A stretch of 64,000 nt of DNA from JAEXZL01 sp049943125 (GCF_049943125.1 NZ_CP188040.1:3038001-3102000); one strand, 5' to 3'; counted from the stretch's first letter, positions 16,956-25,360 are shown. The notes: generated by a model from the letters alone, not told the origin. Numbers and translations: made by a program.

Positions 16956-17031
16956 GGGAGCATAGCTCAGCTGGGAGAGCATCTGCCTTACAAGCAGAGG
17001 GTCACAGGTTCGATCCCTGTTGTTCCCACCA
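16956..17031 (+). tRNA. tRNA-Val (anticodon TAC)
   Basis: 76 nt with CCA encoded. Acceptor GGGAGCA pairs with TGTTCCC, the anticodon loop is CTTACAA, and the T-arm is intact. Confidence 0.97.
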
Positions 17032-17066
17032 TATTGGTTAAATTTTTAATCATTAATTAAATAAAT

Positions 17067-17141
17067 GCTGGCATGGCTCAACGGTAGAGCAGCTGACTTG
17101 TAATCAGCAGGTTGTAGGTTCGATTCCTATTGCCAGCTCCA
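17067..17141 (+). tRNA. tRNA-Thr (anticodon TGT), copy 1
   Basis: 75 nt with CCA encoded. Acceptor GCTGGCA pairs with TGCCAGC and the anticodon loop is CTTGTAA. First member of the duplicated Thr-Tyr unit. Confidence 0.97.
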
Positions 17142-17147
17142 AATTGA

Positions 17148-17232
17148 GGAGGAGTTCCCGAGTGGCCAAAGGGGGCAGACTGTAAATCTGTTGCAAGTTG
17201 CTTCAGTGGTTCGAATCCACTCTCCTCCACCA
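17148..17232 (+). tRNA. tRNA-Tyr (anticodon GTA), copy 2
   Basis: 85 nt with CCA encoded. By reading, it is identical to copy 3 at 17334. Confidence 0.97.
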
Positions 17233-17252
17233 TTTTAAAAAAATATCATCAT

Positions 17253-17327
17253 GCTGGCATGGCTCAACGGTAGAGCAGCTGACTTGTAATCAGCAGGTTG
17301 TAGGTTCGATTCCTATTGCCAGCTCCA
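17253..17327 (+). tRNA. tRNA-Thr (anticodon TGT), copy 2
   Basis: 75 nt with CCA encoded. By reading, it is identical to the copy at 17067. Confidence 0.97.
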
Positions 17328-17333
17328 AATTGA

Positions 17334-17418
17334 GGAGGAGTTCCCGAGTGGCCAAAGGGGGCAGACTGTAAATCTGTTGCAAGTTGCTTCAGTGGTTCGA
17401 ATCCACTCTCCTCCACCA
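17334..17418 (+). tRNA. tRNA-Tyr (anticodon GTA), copy 3
   Basis: 85 nt with CCA encoded. Last tRNA of the cluster, followed by a terminator. Confidence 0.97.
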
Positions 17419-17422
17419 AATG

Positions 17423-17450
17423 AGACATCTATAAGATGTCTTTTGCTTTT
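17423..17450 (+). terminator. Terminator of the tRNA cluster
   Basis: A perfect 8-bp stem AGACATCT with AGATGTCT, a 3-nt loop, then TTTGCTTTT. Confidence 0.8.
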
Positions 17451-17466
17451 CAAACTTAATAAAATG

Positions 17467-17606
17467 CTCTTATCAAGAGAGGTGGAGGGAAAGGGCCCTA
17501 TGAAACCCGGCAACCGGTGCGCAGCACTAAGGTGCCAATTCCTGCAGCTATGGCTGCGAGATAAGAGGAGTTGCCTATCAAGCCTCTTCTTTGAAGAGGC
17601 TTTTTA
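17467..17606 (+). ncRNA. SAM-I (S-box) riboswitch with terminator platform
   Basis: P1 is CTCTTATC (17467-17474) with GATAAGAG (17560-17567). Between them lie the S-box consensus blocks AGAGAGGTGGAGGGA, CCCTATGAAACCCGGCAACC and GGTGCCAATTCCTGC. The terminator is AGCCTCTTC (17581-17589) with GAAGAGGCT (17593-17601) and a T-run. The antiterminator is visible: AAGAGG at the 3' end of P1 (17563-17568) can pair with CCTCTT of the terminator (17583-17588). High SAM should therefore stop transcription before metK. Confidence 0.97.
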
Positions 17607-17656
17607 TTATATAAAAAGTAGAGAAGACTTTTATAATACTATAAAGGAGCGTGAAA

Positions 17657-17683
17657 ATGTCTTTATCCTTTGATAGAGACTAA
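17657..17683 (+). CDS. Eight-codon upstream ORF before metK
   Basis: ATG at 17657 opens a peptide MSLSFDRD that ends at TAA (17681-17683), four bases before the metK ATG. It has the good ribosome binding site AAAGGAG at 17643-17649, whereas metK itself has none of note. It may deliver ribosomes to metK by coupling. No homology can be claimed. Confidence 0.4.
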   Translation: MSLSFDRD

Positions 17684-17687
17684 TACT

Positions 17688-18866
17688 ATGAGAAGACTAT
17701 TTACTTCAGAGTCAGTTACAGAAGGACATCCAGATAAAATCTGTGATCAGATTTCTGATGCAGTATTGGATGCAATATTAGAGCAGGACCCAAAAGCTAG
17801 AGTAGCCTGCGAGACAGCAGTTACTACTGGTATGGTATTAGTTATGGGTGAGATTACTACTAGCTGTTACGTAGATATACCTAGGCTGGTTAGAGAAACA
17901 ATAAGAGAGATTGGTTATGATAGAGCAAAATATGGCTTTGATTGTGATACTTGTTCGGTGATTACGTCAATAGACGAGCAATCTGGTGATATTGCCATGG
18001 GTGTAGATGAAGCTTTGGAATCCAGAGAAGGGGAAATAGAAAAAGAAGATGCTATTGGAGCTGGAGACCAAGGTATGATGTTTGGTTTTGCTACCAATGA
18101 AACCTCAGAATTTATGCCTCTACCCATTGCTATGGCCCATAGACTTTCTAGAAAGCTTACAGAAGTAAGAAAGCAAGGGGTATTAGGATATTTAAGACCG
18201 GACGGTAAAACACAGGTTACTGTAGAATATGAGGACAACAAGCCTGTAAGAATTGATGCCATTGTAATATCTACTCAGCACGGTCCAGAGGTTTCTCAGG
18301 AGGAGCTTAAAAAGGATATAATGGATAAGGTTATTAATGCCGTAGTGCCTTCAGAGCTTATAGATGAAGATACTAAGTACTATATTAATCCTACAGGAAG
18401 ATTTGTTATCGGAGGACCTCAGGGAGACTCTGGTTTAACAGGAAGAAAGATTATTGTTGATACCTATGGAGGCTATGGAAGACATGGTGGTGGTGCTTTT
18501 TCTGGAAAGGATCCAACTAAGGTAGATAGATCTGGTGCCTATGCTGCAAGATGGGTTGCTAAAAATTTAGTAGCTGCAGGATTAGCTGATAAGCTAGAAA
18601 TAGAAATCGCTTATGCAATAGGTGTTGCTAAGCCAGTATCCATTGAAGTAGACACCTTCGGAACAGGGAAAATCTCAGAGGATAAGATCATAGATATAAT
18701 AGACAAGGTCTTTGATTTACGTCCTGCTGCAATTATCAGAGAGCTCGACTTAAGAAGACCTATATTTAAGCAGACTGCTGCCTACGGTCACTTTGGTAGA
18801 ACTGATTTAGACCTGCCTTGGGAAAAGCTAAACAAAGTAGAAGAGATAAAAGCATATATTAAATAA
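17688..18866 (+). CDS. metK: S-adenosylmethionine synthetase
   Basis: Makes SAM from methionine and ATP. The 392-residue protein has the ATP-binding GHPDK near the start, GAGDQGMMFGFA, the flexible-loop region, and the P-loop-like GGGAFSGKDPTKVDRS. The ATG at 17688 fits the family N-terminus (RRLFTSESVTEGHPDK). An in-frame TTG at 17670 is possible but also lacks a ribosome binding site. The SAM-I riboswitch upstream gives feedback control by its product. Confidence 0.98.
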   Translation: MRRLFTSESVTEGHPDKICDQISDAVLDAILEQDPKARVACETAVTTGMVLVMGEITTSCYVDIPRLVRETIREIGYDRAKYGFDCDTCSVITSIDEQSGDIAMGVDEALESREGEIEKEDAIGAGDQGMMFGFATNETSEFMPLPIAMAHRLSRKLTEVRKQGVLGYLRPDGKTQVTVEYEDNKPVRIDAIVISTQHGPEVSQEELKKDIMDKVINAVVPSELIDEDTKYYINPTGRFVIGGPQGDSGLTGRKIIVDTYGGYGRHGGGAFSGKDPTKVDRSGAYAARWVAKNLVAAGLADKLEIEIAYAIGVAKPVSIEVDTFGTGKISEDKIIDIIDKVFDLRPAAIIRELDLRRPIFKQTAAYGHFGRTDLDLPWEKLNKVEEIKAYIK

Positions 18867-18894
18867 AAACTAAAACATATTGTAAATAATAAAG

Positions 18895-18920
18895 CAGCAG
18901 CCTTATGGGCTGCTGTTTTT
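18895..18920 (+). terminator. Intrinsic terminator after metK
   Basis: An 8-bp G/C-rich stem CAGCAGCC with GGCTGCTG and a 5-T run. Confidence 0.9.
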
Positions 18921-18946
18921 GCTATAGTATATATTTGGTAGGGGCT

Positions 18947-20083
18947 TTATTTGTTAAATATTTCCTTCCCTCCAATGATAACTCTATTAATATTTATATC
19001 TTCATCAAAGAGTATTACATCTGCATCGTAGCCTTCTTGAAGCTTACCTTTTCTATCCTCAACTTTGCAGTGGCGTGCAGCGTTATAGGTAGCCATTTTT
19101 ACTATTTCATGAAGCTTATAGGAGGAATTGTCCTTTACATTTTTTACTGCCTTATCTAAGGTAAGTATTGAACCAGCAAGGGCTCCGTTTTCAAGTCTTG
19201 CAGCGCCATTTTTAACAATAACCTTTTGACCACCCAGGCTGTATTCTCCTTCGGGCATGGAGCATGCCATCATAGCATCTGATACTAATAGTACCTTATC
19301 AAGGGTTTTTTGTTTATATGCCACTCTAAGAGATGGGTAGGAAATGTGTATGCCATCAGAAATTGTTTCTGTAGTAATATTACTATCGAATATTGCTCCA
19401 ACTACCCCAGGGTCTCTATGATGAAGAGGAGTCATGGCGTTGTAAAGATGAGTTGCATGACAAACTCCACATTTAATTCCTTCCATGGCTTCTGAATAGG
19501 TTGCCTTAGTATGACCCATAGAAGCTACAATATCCTTTTCTTTTAAGTATTTAATAAGCTCCTTGGCTCCTGGAACCTCGGGAGCTAGAGTAACGCTTAC
19601 CACTGCATCCTCATGATCCCCAGCCATATATTTAAAAGCTTCTATAGAAGGAGCTGCTAGATATTTAGGATTCTGTGCACCAATCATCTCACCGTTAATA
19701 AAAGGTCCTTCCATATGAGCTCCTAAAACGTTAGCTCCATCAGTACCAACAGACTTAGCTTCAGCTATAGCCGCTATAGCTTTCTTTACCTCATCTCTAT
19801 CTACTGTCATAGTAGTAGGAGTGAAGGAAGTTGTTCCATGCTCAGCAATAGATTTTGCTATGGTGTTTATAGCATCGAGGCTACCTTCCATGGTGTCTCT
19901 ACCGCCTGCACCATGGATGTGAACGTCAATAAATCCAGGAGATAAATAAAGGCCTTCGGCATCAATAACCACGTCATCCTCTAAAACCTCTGGATTTATT
20001 TTTGAGATTTTTCCATTCTCGATTTTTATGCTTCCCTCTTCAATTTTGTCCAAATATATTAATTTAGCATTTTTAATAATCAC
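18947..20083 (-). CDS. nagA: N-acetylglucosamine-6-phosphate deacetylase
   Basis: Removes acetate from GlcNAc-6-P in amino sugar and cell-wall recycling. A 378-residue amidohydrolase with PGFIDVHIHGAGGRDTMEG (metal HxH), the AHMEGPFI motif, SMGHTKATYSEA, CHATHLYNAMTPLHHRDPG and the catalytic Asp in LVSDAMMA. The start is GTG, five to six bases after GAGGTGG. nagB is not adjacent. It is convergent with metK and shares no terminator with it. Confidence 0.96.
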   Translation of the reverse strand: MIIKNAKLIYLDKIEEGSIKIENGKISKINPEVLEDDVVIDAEGLYLSPGFIDVHIHGAGGRDTMEGSLDAINTIAKSIAEHGTTSFTPTTMTVDRDEVKKAIAAIAEAKSVGTDGANVLGAHMEGPFINGEMIGAQNPKYLAAPSIEAFKYMAGDHEDAVVSVTLAPEVPGAKELIKYLKEKDIVASMGHTKATYSEAMEGIKCGVCHATHLYNAMTPLHHRDPGVVGAIFDSNITTETISDGIHISYPSLRVAYKQKTLDKVLLVSDAMMACSMPEGEYSLGGQKVIVKNGAARLENGALAGSILTLDKAVKNVKDNSSYKLHEIVKMATYNAARHCKVEDRKGKLQEGYDADVILFDEDININRVIIGGKEIFNK

Positions 20084-20325
20084 TTGACCACCTCTTAAAT
20101 ATGTATATTTTTATGAATAGAGAAATTATCTGTATTATCTTTATTATGATATAAGTCTGGAAAAATGTAAATAGTCCTGAGCTGTTGTATTACTTATAGT
20201 AATGTGGGATAGTATTGATATATACAGTGATTTATTTGAAGTGAAGCAATGTGTTATAATAATGTTAATTTGTATAATTTACTCTGTTAGGTCAATAGTT
20301 AATATCTTTATTTAGGAGAGAGTTC

Positions 20326-22557
20326 ATGGAAGAAATTAAAGGAATTGTTGAAGACATTATTTATAAAAATGAAGATAATGGCTATACTATCGCAAAGCTT
20401 GATGTTTCTAAGGATACCATTACAGTGGTGGGATATATACCCTATATTTCAGAGGGGAATAATCTAAAGCTTACAGGAGAATGGGTTAACCATCCTCAGT
20501 TTGGTACTCAGTTTAAAATCAGTACCTGTGAGGAAATAAGACCGAATACCTTGATTGGGATAGAAAAATATTTATCCTCAGGGTTAATTCTGGGGATTGG
20601 ACCTGTGACAGCCAAAAAGATAGTAAATAAATTTGGAGAAGATACCTTAAAGGTATTAGATGAGAGTATAAATAGATTAAAAGAAATAGAGGGTATAGGA
20701 GAGAAGAAGATAGAGGTAATCAAGGAGTCCTATCAGAAGCAGCGAGAGGTGCAGAATATAATGATATTTCTCCAGAGCTATGGAGTTTCAGCGAATCAAT
20801 GTATGAAGATATACAAAAGGTTTGGTGGTGCCTCTATTGAGAAGGTGAAGAATAATCCTTATATATTGACAGAGGAAATTTCAGGAATTGGGTTTATAAC
20901 TGCAGATAAGATAGCTAAAAATTTAGGTATAGAAATTGACTCACCCTTCAGAATCCATAGTGGGATTAAATATGCAATAAATGAATTTTGTGCTGAAGGA
21001 AATACTTATATGCCTTATGAGAAGCTATTAGAAGAAGCCTGCAAGCTTCTGACGCTAAAAAGTGAGCAGGTAGAGGAAGGTATTATATCCTGCGCTGCTG
21101 AAAGTAAGATTATTCTAGAGGTTGTAGATGGAGAAAGGGCAGTATTTAATTTACCCTATTATTATTGTGAGCTGGGAATAACAAAAAATCTCCTAAGTCT
21201 TGCTTTAATCAAGTACGATGACATGGATATTGATATAGATTATGAAATTAAGGCTTTTGAAAAGGAAAATAAGGTAACCTTTGCCCCATCTCAAAAGGAA
21301 GCTATTAGAGGTGCCATAGAATGGGGGGTGGAGGTAATAACCGGAGGTCCTGGAACAGGAAAGACTACCATCATAAAAGCCATAGTGCATATATTTGAAA
21401 AAAGTGCTATGAAGGTGGTAATGGGTGCTCCTACGGGAAGGGCTGCTAAGAGAATGAGTGAATCTACTGGCAGGGAGGCTAAAACAATCCATAGGCTCCT
21501 GGAGATGGGGGTCAGTCAGGAAGAGCTTTCTGTCTTTTCTAAGGATGAAGACTCTCCTTTAGACTGTGAGGTTATAATAATAGATGAAGCATCAATGATT
21601 GATGTGCTCCTGATGAATAATCTTTTAAAGGCTATAAAGCCAGGAACAAGAATAGTTATAGTTGGAGATGTGGATCAGCTGCCTTCCGTGGGCCCGGGAA
21701 ATGTATTAAAGGACATAATAAATAGTCGCTGTGCTCCTGTAGTAAGCCTTAAAGAGATATTTAGACAATCAAAGGATAGCTTAATTACCTTAAATGCTCA
21801 TAAAATAAATCAAGGAACGATGCCTATATTAAATGGTAAGGACAAGGATTTCTTCTTTATAAATGAAGAAAACCCATCTATGATGATGAATACCCTTCTA
21901 GATTTAGTTGATAGAAGGCTTCCTAAATACAATGAAAGCTGGAATAAATTAAAGGATATTCAAGTGTTATCTCCGATGAAAAAGGGTGCTTTAGGAGTAA
22001 CTAATCTAAATATAAGACTTCAGGAAATGCTTAATCCCTACAAGGAAAATAAACCGGAAAAAGAATATAGGAACACCATATTCAGGGTAGGAGATAAGGT
22101 TATGCAGATTAAAAATAACTATTCTCTTAAGTGGACTAGGATAGCTGGAACGGGAGATAATGAAGGTGTAGGGGTTTTTAATGGAGATATAGGGGTAATT
22201 GAGTATATTGATGAGGACAAAGGTATAATTTCTGTTATATTTGATGAGGAACGAAGGGTTAATTATGAAACCATGTATTTAGATGAACTGGAGCTTGCTT
22301 ATGCAATCACAATACATAAAAGTCAGGGAAGTGAATTTCCAGTAGTTATAATACCAGCCTTCATGGGATCACCCTTTCTTATGAACAGAAATCTTCTATA
22401 CACAGCAATTACCAGGGCAAGAAGCTTTGTTGTAATAGTTGGTTCTATTAAAGCCTTGAAATTTATGGTGGAGAATAACAGAAGCTATGAGAGATATTCT
22501 TCTCTTCAGTGGAGGATAGCTCAGGTAATTAACAGTGGAATTGTATCAAATAGTTGA
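20326..22557 (+). CDS. recD2: RecD2-type DNA helicase (YrrC)
   Basis: A 743-residue superfamily 1B 5'-3' helicase of the RecD2 group, which works without RecBC. The long N-terminal extension carries an OB-like region and helix-hairpin-helix stretches (LKEIEGIGEKKIEVI, EISGIGFITADKIA). The helicase core has Walker A GGPGTGKTT near residue 341, Walker B VIIIDEASMID, a motif III-like GDVDQLPSVGPG, and the C-terminal UvrD-like motifs AITIHKSQGSEFPVVI and LLYTAITRARSFVVIVG. It probably has roles in repair and mutation avoidance. It starts a likely operon with the ComFA-like gene and comFC. Confidence 0.95.
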   Translation: MEEIKGIVEDIIYKNEDNGYTIAKLDVSKDTITVVGYIPYISEGNNLKLTGEWVNHPQFGTQFKISTCEEIRPNTLIGIEKYLSSGLILGIGPVTAKKIVNKFGEDTLKVLDESINRLKEIEGIGEKKIEVIKESYQKQREVQNIMIFLQSYGVSANQCMKIYKRFGGASIEKVKNNPYILTEEISGIGFITADKIAKNLGIEIDSPFRIHSGIKYAINEFCAEGNTYMPYEKLLEEACKLLTLKSEQVEEGIISCAAESKIILEVVDGERAVFNLPYYYCELGITKNLLSLALIKYDDMDIDIDYEIKAFEKENKVTFAPSQKEAIRGAIEWGVEVITGGPGTGKTTIIKAIVHIFEKSAMKVVMGAPTGRAAKRMSESTGREAKTIHRLLEMGVSQEELSVFSKDEDSPLDCEVIIIDEASMIDVLLMNNLLKAIKPGTRIVIVGDVDQLPSVGPGNVLKDIINSRCAPVVSLKEIFRQSKDSLITLNAHKINQGTMPILNGKDKDFFFINEENPSMMMNTLLDLVDRRLPKYNESWNKLKDIQVLSPMKKGALGVTNLNIRLQEMLNPYKENKPEKEYRNTIFRVGDKVMQIKNNYSLKWTRIAGTGDNEGVGVFNGDIGVIEYIDEDKGIISVIFDEERRVNYETMYLDELELAYAITIHKSQGSEFPVVIIPAFMGSPFLMNRNLLYTAITRARSFVVIVGSIKALKFMVENNRSYERYSSLQWRIAQVINSGIVSNS

Positions 22558-22577
22558 TGGAGGTCAATAATTGAGCT

Positions 22578-23600
22578 ATGAGAGATATTGTGGAAATGGA
22601 TCTGATGGATTATTCCAGTGAAGCTATAAGCAGTTGGTATTCAAAGGGAGAGCTTCCTGTGCTTAATGTAATTGCCACACCCTATAATACTCCAGTTATT
22701 TTTGGGGAGCTAATTGGCGAGGTGATTAAAAAGAATAAAAAGATACTTTATATAACAAATGTAGAGGAAGAGGATAATCAGCTTATTAAATATATAAAAT
22801 CAAGGCTGAATTGTAGAAGCTATAGCTATATTAGGAAGGGTAAGGAAAAGACTTCTGCTAATATATTGTTTATTAATCATGAGGCTGCCATGGATTATAA
22901 GGATGATGTGGAGCTTGTTATATATGATGATTTAAATGGATATTCCACTTATTCACGGTTAGAAATTCAAATACTTTTGGATCATCTTTACAAGTATACT
23001 AGAAGTCTAATAACCTATTCTACTGAAAGGATATTCTGTAATTCTCCAGTTTTTGAGGCTCCTACCATAGGAGGAAGCTATCCTATCCGTGAGCCTAGGG
23101 TTCTTACTACTAGGATAGATTTAAGCAGAGATATTCCTTATATTATGTATGATTATCTTTCATGGTTTACTAAGATAAACAGAAAGGTTATAATATACAC
23201 CCCTAATAGAAGTGCTACCTACAAGGTATACAATTATCTAGTCTCTCTCAAGGATAAGCTTAAGGCTGTAGTGCATAAGCTTGAGGATGAAAGAAAGGAT
23301 AAGAATATCGAATATCTAATGAAGGCAAAGGATCTTTCCTTGATTGTTATAACCAACTGTTATGAGGACAATTATAAGGATATGAGGGATATTGATGTTA
23401 TAGTCTTTAATGCAGATCATAGAACCTTCGATAATAAAAAGCTTTTATTTTTTTGTGGAAAGGTAGGCTTGTACAATAAAGGCGGACAGGGAGAAGTTAT
23501 TTTGTTGGCTAATGAAACTACAGATGAAATGGACGTTGCTAAAAATACTGCCAGGAGGTTTAATAAGGTCGCATGGGAAAGAGGCTTTTTCAGCTGCTGA
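22578..23600 (+). CDS. Degenerate ComFA-like protein
   Basis: A 340-residue protein between recD2 and comFC, the position of comFA. The C-terminal stretch DVIVFNADHRTFDNKKLLFF, then CGKVGLYNKGGQGEVILL, aligns by eye with the ComFA helicase motif region (VLxFGADHRVF...QIAGRVGR...GEVVF). However, the motif VI arginines are gone, no Walker A is visible in the expected N-terminal region (ATPYNTPVIFGEL), and the DEAD position reads VIYDDLN. It also lacks the Cys zinc cluster of full ComFA. I infer a ComFA derivative that has lost ATPase activity. The gene starts 20 bp after recD2 with a distant GGAGGT and overlaps comFC. Confidence 0.6.
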   Translation: MRDIVEMDLMDYSSEAISSWYSKGELPVLNVIATPYNTPVIFGELIGEVIKKNKKILYITNVEEEDNQLIKYIKSRLNCRSYSYIRKGKEKTSANILFINHEAAMDYKDDVELVIYDDLNGYSTYSRLEIQILLDHLYKYTRSLITYSTERIFCNSPVFEAPTIGGSYPIREPRVLTTRIDLSRDIPYIMYDYLSWFTKINRKVIIYTPNRSATYKVYNYLVSLKDKLKAVVHKLEDERKDKNIEYLMKAKDLSLIVITNCYEDNYKDMRDIDVIVFNADHRTFDNKKLLFFCGKVGLYNKGGQGEVILLANETTDEMDVAKNTARRFNKVAWERGFFSC

Positions 23601-24247
23601 TTAACGGACTTAAATATTTGAGCGAGGTTATATTTCCCTTTGATGAAAAATGTATATGCTGTGAGGAGTATAGTGAAGAGCTGTTATGCAGAAGCTGTAG
23701 GGGAAGAATCAAGAAGCTTTCTAGTAGCTATTCTATTAAAAAAGAAGGAACAATGCTTCGGGCTTATAGCATTGCATACTATGCAGATTCAATGAAAAAA
23801 ATAATATTATCCTACAAATATAAGAATAACTTTCGGGCTCTAGAGGTCTTTGAAGAGCTGGCAATTGAATTTATTGACACAAGAGGACTTTCCTTTGATC
23901 TGATAACATATGTACCTCTAAGCAAAAAGGCATACAAAAAAAGAGGCTTTAACCAGAGTAAGCTATTGGCTGAAAGGATAGCCTCTGTGTATAATAAGGA
24001 ATGTAGGGATTTATTGAAGAAGGAAGGAAGCAATCTAGAACAAAAAAAGCTATCCTTAGAGGATAGATGGGGAAATCTTGAGGGAGCCTATTCCCTTAAG
24101 GAATCTAATTGCTATCATGGGAAAAGAATTCTTCTTGTAGATGATGTTATTACCTCTGGAGCTACGGCTTATTATTGCGCAAGGGAGCTTAAGAAGATTA
24201 CCGATAAGGAGGTATTAATACTGTCCTTAGCTAAAGGTAGTTTTTAA
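23573..24247 (+). CDS. comFC: ComFC family phosphoribosyltransferase-like protein
   Basis: A 224-residue protein of the ComFC/GntX family, required for DNA uptake in transformable bacteria. It has a Cys4 zinc site (CICCEEYSEELLCRSC) near residues 23-38 and the PRPP-type loop ILLVDDVITSGATAYYCA near residue 187. The middle carries VPLSKKAYKKRGFNQSKLLA, typical of the family. The start ATG lies 28 bp inside the preceding gene, so the two are translationally linked. Whether the organism is naturally competent cannot be judged here. Confidence 0.93.
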   Translation: MGKRLFQLLINGLKYLSEVIFPFDEKCICCEEYSEELLCRSCRGRIKKLSSSYSIKKEGTMLRAYSIAYYADSMKKIILSYKYKNNFRALEVFEELAIEFIDTRGLSFDLITYVPLSKKAYKKRGFNQSKLLAERIASVYNKECRDLLKKEGSNLEQKKLSLEDRWGNLEGAYSLKESNCYHGKRILLVDDVITSGATAYYCARELKKITDKEVLILSLAKGSF

Positions 24248-24266
24248 ATATTGCCTATATTAGACA

Positions 24267-24295
24267 TTGAATAAAGTATTATCATAGAGTATAAT
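24267..24295 (+). promoter_or_regulatory. sigma-A promoter of the raiA RNA
   Basis: TTGAAT (24267-24272), a 17-bp spacer and TATAAT (24290-24295). The predicted transcription start is about 24301-24303, at the first base of the RNA's closing stem. Confidence 0.85.
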
Positions 24296-24300
24296 ATTAA

Positions 24301-24498
24301 TGCTAGGTCTGTGGTTGAAAGTCGATGCCAGTCGCAGGCAAAACGATCCACGTAAGTTAAACAAAGTTTTAATGAGCATGGTGCGGCTTAGAAGTAAGTC
24401 CTGCCGAGAAAATCGAGAGGGTTAGTAGTGAGAGGATAATACCGGGTAGCGAAAGCTCCAGCAGGCGAGTGTGGGGTCAAAGATCAGGTCAGCTAGCA
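24301..24498 (+). ncRNA. raiA-motif noncoding RNA
   Basis: A G/C-richer block of about 200 nt in an otherwise A/T-rich gap. It is closed by TGCTAG (24301-24306) with CTAGCA (24493-24498), with many short complementary segments inside. It lies upstream of hpf (raiA/yfiA), the defining position of the raiA motif found in Clostridia and Actinobacteria. In Clostridium the RNA is reported as abundant and linked to sporulation. The call rests on position, size, structure and remembered sequence character, not a covariance-model search. Confidence 0.8.
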
Positions 24499-24499
24499 T

Positions 24500-24549
24500 A
24501 AAAGGCAAAGGGCAACCTATTATTAATAGTGATGCTCTCTGCCTTTTTA
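24500..24549 (+). terminator. Terminator of the raiA RNA
   Basis: AAAAGGCA (24500-24507) pairs with TGCCTTTT (24540-24547). An inner stem AGGGCA (24509-24514) pairs with TGCTCT (24533-24538). A T-run follows. It separates the RNA from hpf. Confidence 0.85.
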
Positions 24550-24690
24550 TTTATATCCATCTATAATTATAACCTAAAATAGCAAATTTTACAAAGGACA
24601 TTTATTATAGACTCCTAGAATAAAAAGGAGAAATTAAAAGCATATAAAGAGTAAATAGTTTAAATAATCTGCAAATTACTTCGGAGGTTC

Positions 24691-24719
24691 TTGTTATAAG
24701 AGCATATTAAGTGTATTAT
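24691..24719 (+). promoter_or_regulatory. Candidate sigma-A promoter of hpf
   Basis: TTGTTA (24691-24696), a 17-bp spacer and TATTAT (24714-24719), 69 bp before the hpf ATG. Apart from this and the raiA RNA, I see nothing else in the 24248-24787 gap. Confidence 0.45.
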
Positions 24720-24787
24720 AAATATATATATATCATCAACTTTGAAGCAGCAGAGATTCCTTTAAAGTTTGAAAGGAGCGAATTTTA

Positions 24788-25324
24788 ATGAGAGTGACAG
24801 TAATAGCTAAGAATATTCAATTAACTAATGCACTGAAGGAGGTTGTAGAGAAAAAGATATCAAAGCTTTCTAAGTATTTTAATACCGATGTAGAAGCCAA
24901 AGCGACCTTGAGTGTTCAAAAGAATAGACAGATTATAGAAGTTGTAATTCCTTTCAATGGAGTGATCTTAAGAGGAGAAGAAGCAACAGACGATATGTAT
25001 AAATCCATTGATCTGGTAGAAGAGAAATTAGAAAGACAGATCAGAAAGCAAAAGACTAAGCTAGAGAGAAGACATGGCGGGGATTCTTTAAGATTTTCTG
25101 CTATTGAAGCTTTAGATGGTTCAGATCTAGAGGAGCAGGAAGAGGCTAAGATAGTTAAAACTAAGAGGTTTGCTATTAAGCCAATGAATGAAGATGAAGC
25201 AGTACTTCAAATGGAGCTTTTAGGACATAACTTTTATGTATTTTCCAATGCTGATACAGGAGAAGTAAATGTAGTATATAAGAGAAAAGATGGAAACTTT
25301 GGCTTGATAGAGCCAGAATATTAA
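24788..25324 (+). CDS. hpf: Long-form ribosome hibernation promoting factor
   Basis: A 178-residue long HPF that dimerises 70S ribosomes into inactive 100S particles in slow growth. The N-terminal domain (residues 1-100) binds the 30S decoding region; it carries NIQLTNALKEVVEKKISKLSKYF and ends in the basic RQIRKQKTKLERR. The C-terminal dimerisation domain (about residues 125-178) contains RFAIKPMNEDEAVLQMELLG, HNFYVFSNADTGEVNVVYKR and DGNFGLIEPEY. The ATG has AAAGGAGCG upstream. Confidence 0.97.
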   Translation: MRVTVIAKNIQLTNALKEVVEKKISKLSKYFNTDVEAKATLSVQKNRQIIEVVIPFNGVILRGEEATDDMYKSIDLVEEKLERQIRKQKTKLERRHGGDSLRFSAIEALDGSDLEEQEEAKIVKTKRFAIKPMNEDEAVLQMELLGHNFYVFSNADTGEVNVVYKRKDGNFGLIEPEY

Positions 25325-25335
25325 AAGCAATCACT

Positions 25336-25360
25336 CCCCTATCTTACGATAGGGGTTATT
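25336..25360 (+). terminator. Intrinsic terminator after hpf
   Basis: A perfect 8-bp stem CCCCTATC with GATAGGGG and a 4-nt loop; the T-tract is weak (TTATT). Confidence 0.7.

Larger units (their letters stand above)
17065..17418 (+). repeat. Tandem duplication of a tRNA-Thr/tRNA-Tyr unit
   Basis: Positions 17065-17232 and 17251-17418 appear identical over 168 bp, including the 6-bp spacer between the two tRNAs, with unrelated sequence between the units. This is a recent or gene-converted duplication. Confidence 0.9.

Noticed and set aside
17377..17673. 98-codon open frame across the last tRNA-Tyr and the SAM riboswitch
   Set aside because: It overlaps a tRNA and a structured riboswitch; the reading frame is incidental.
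23840..24247. comFC as a purine phosphoribosyltransferase
   Set aside because: The PRPP loop is shared, but the N-terminal Cys4 site and genomic position identify ComFC.
24301..24498. 6S RNA, SRP RNA or a riboswitch for the block upstream of hpf
   Set aside because: I could not see the hallmark motifs of those RNAs; a dedicated terminator before hpf argues against a cis riboswitch, and the position fits the raiA motif.
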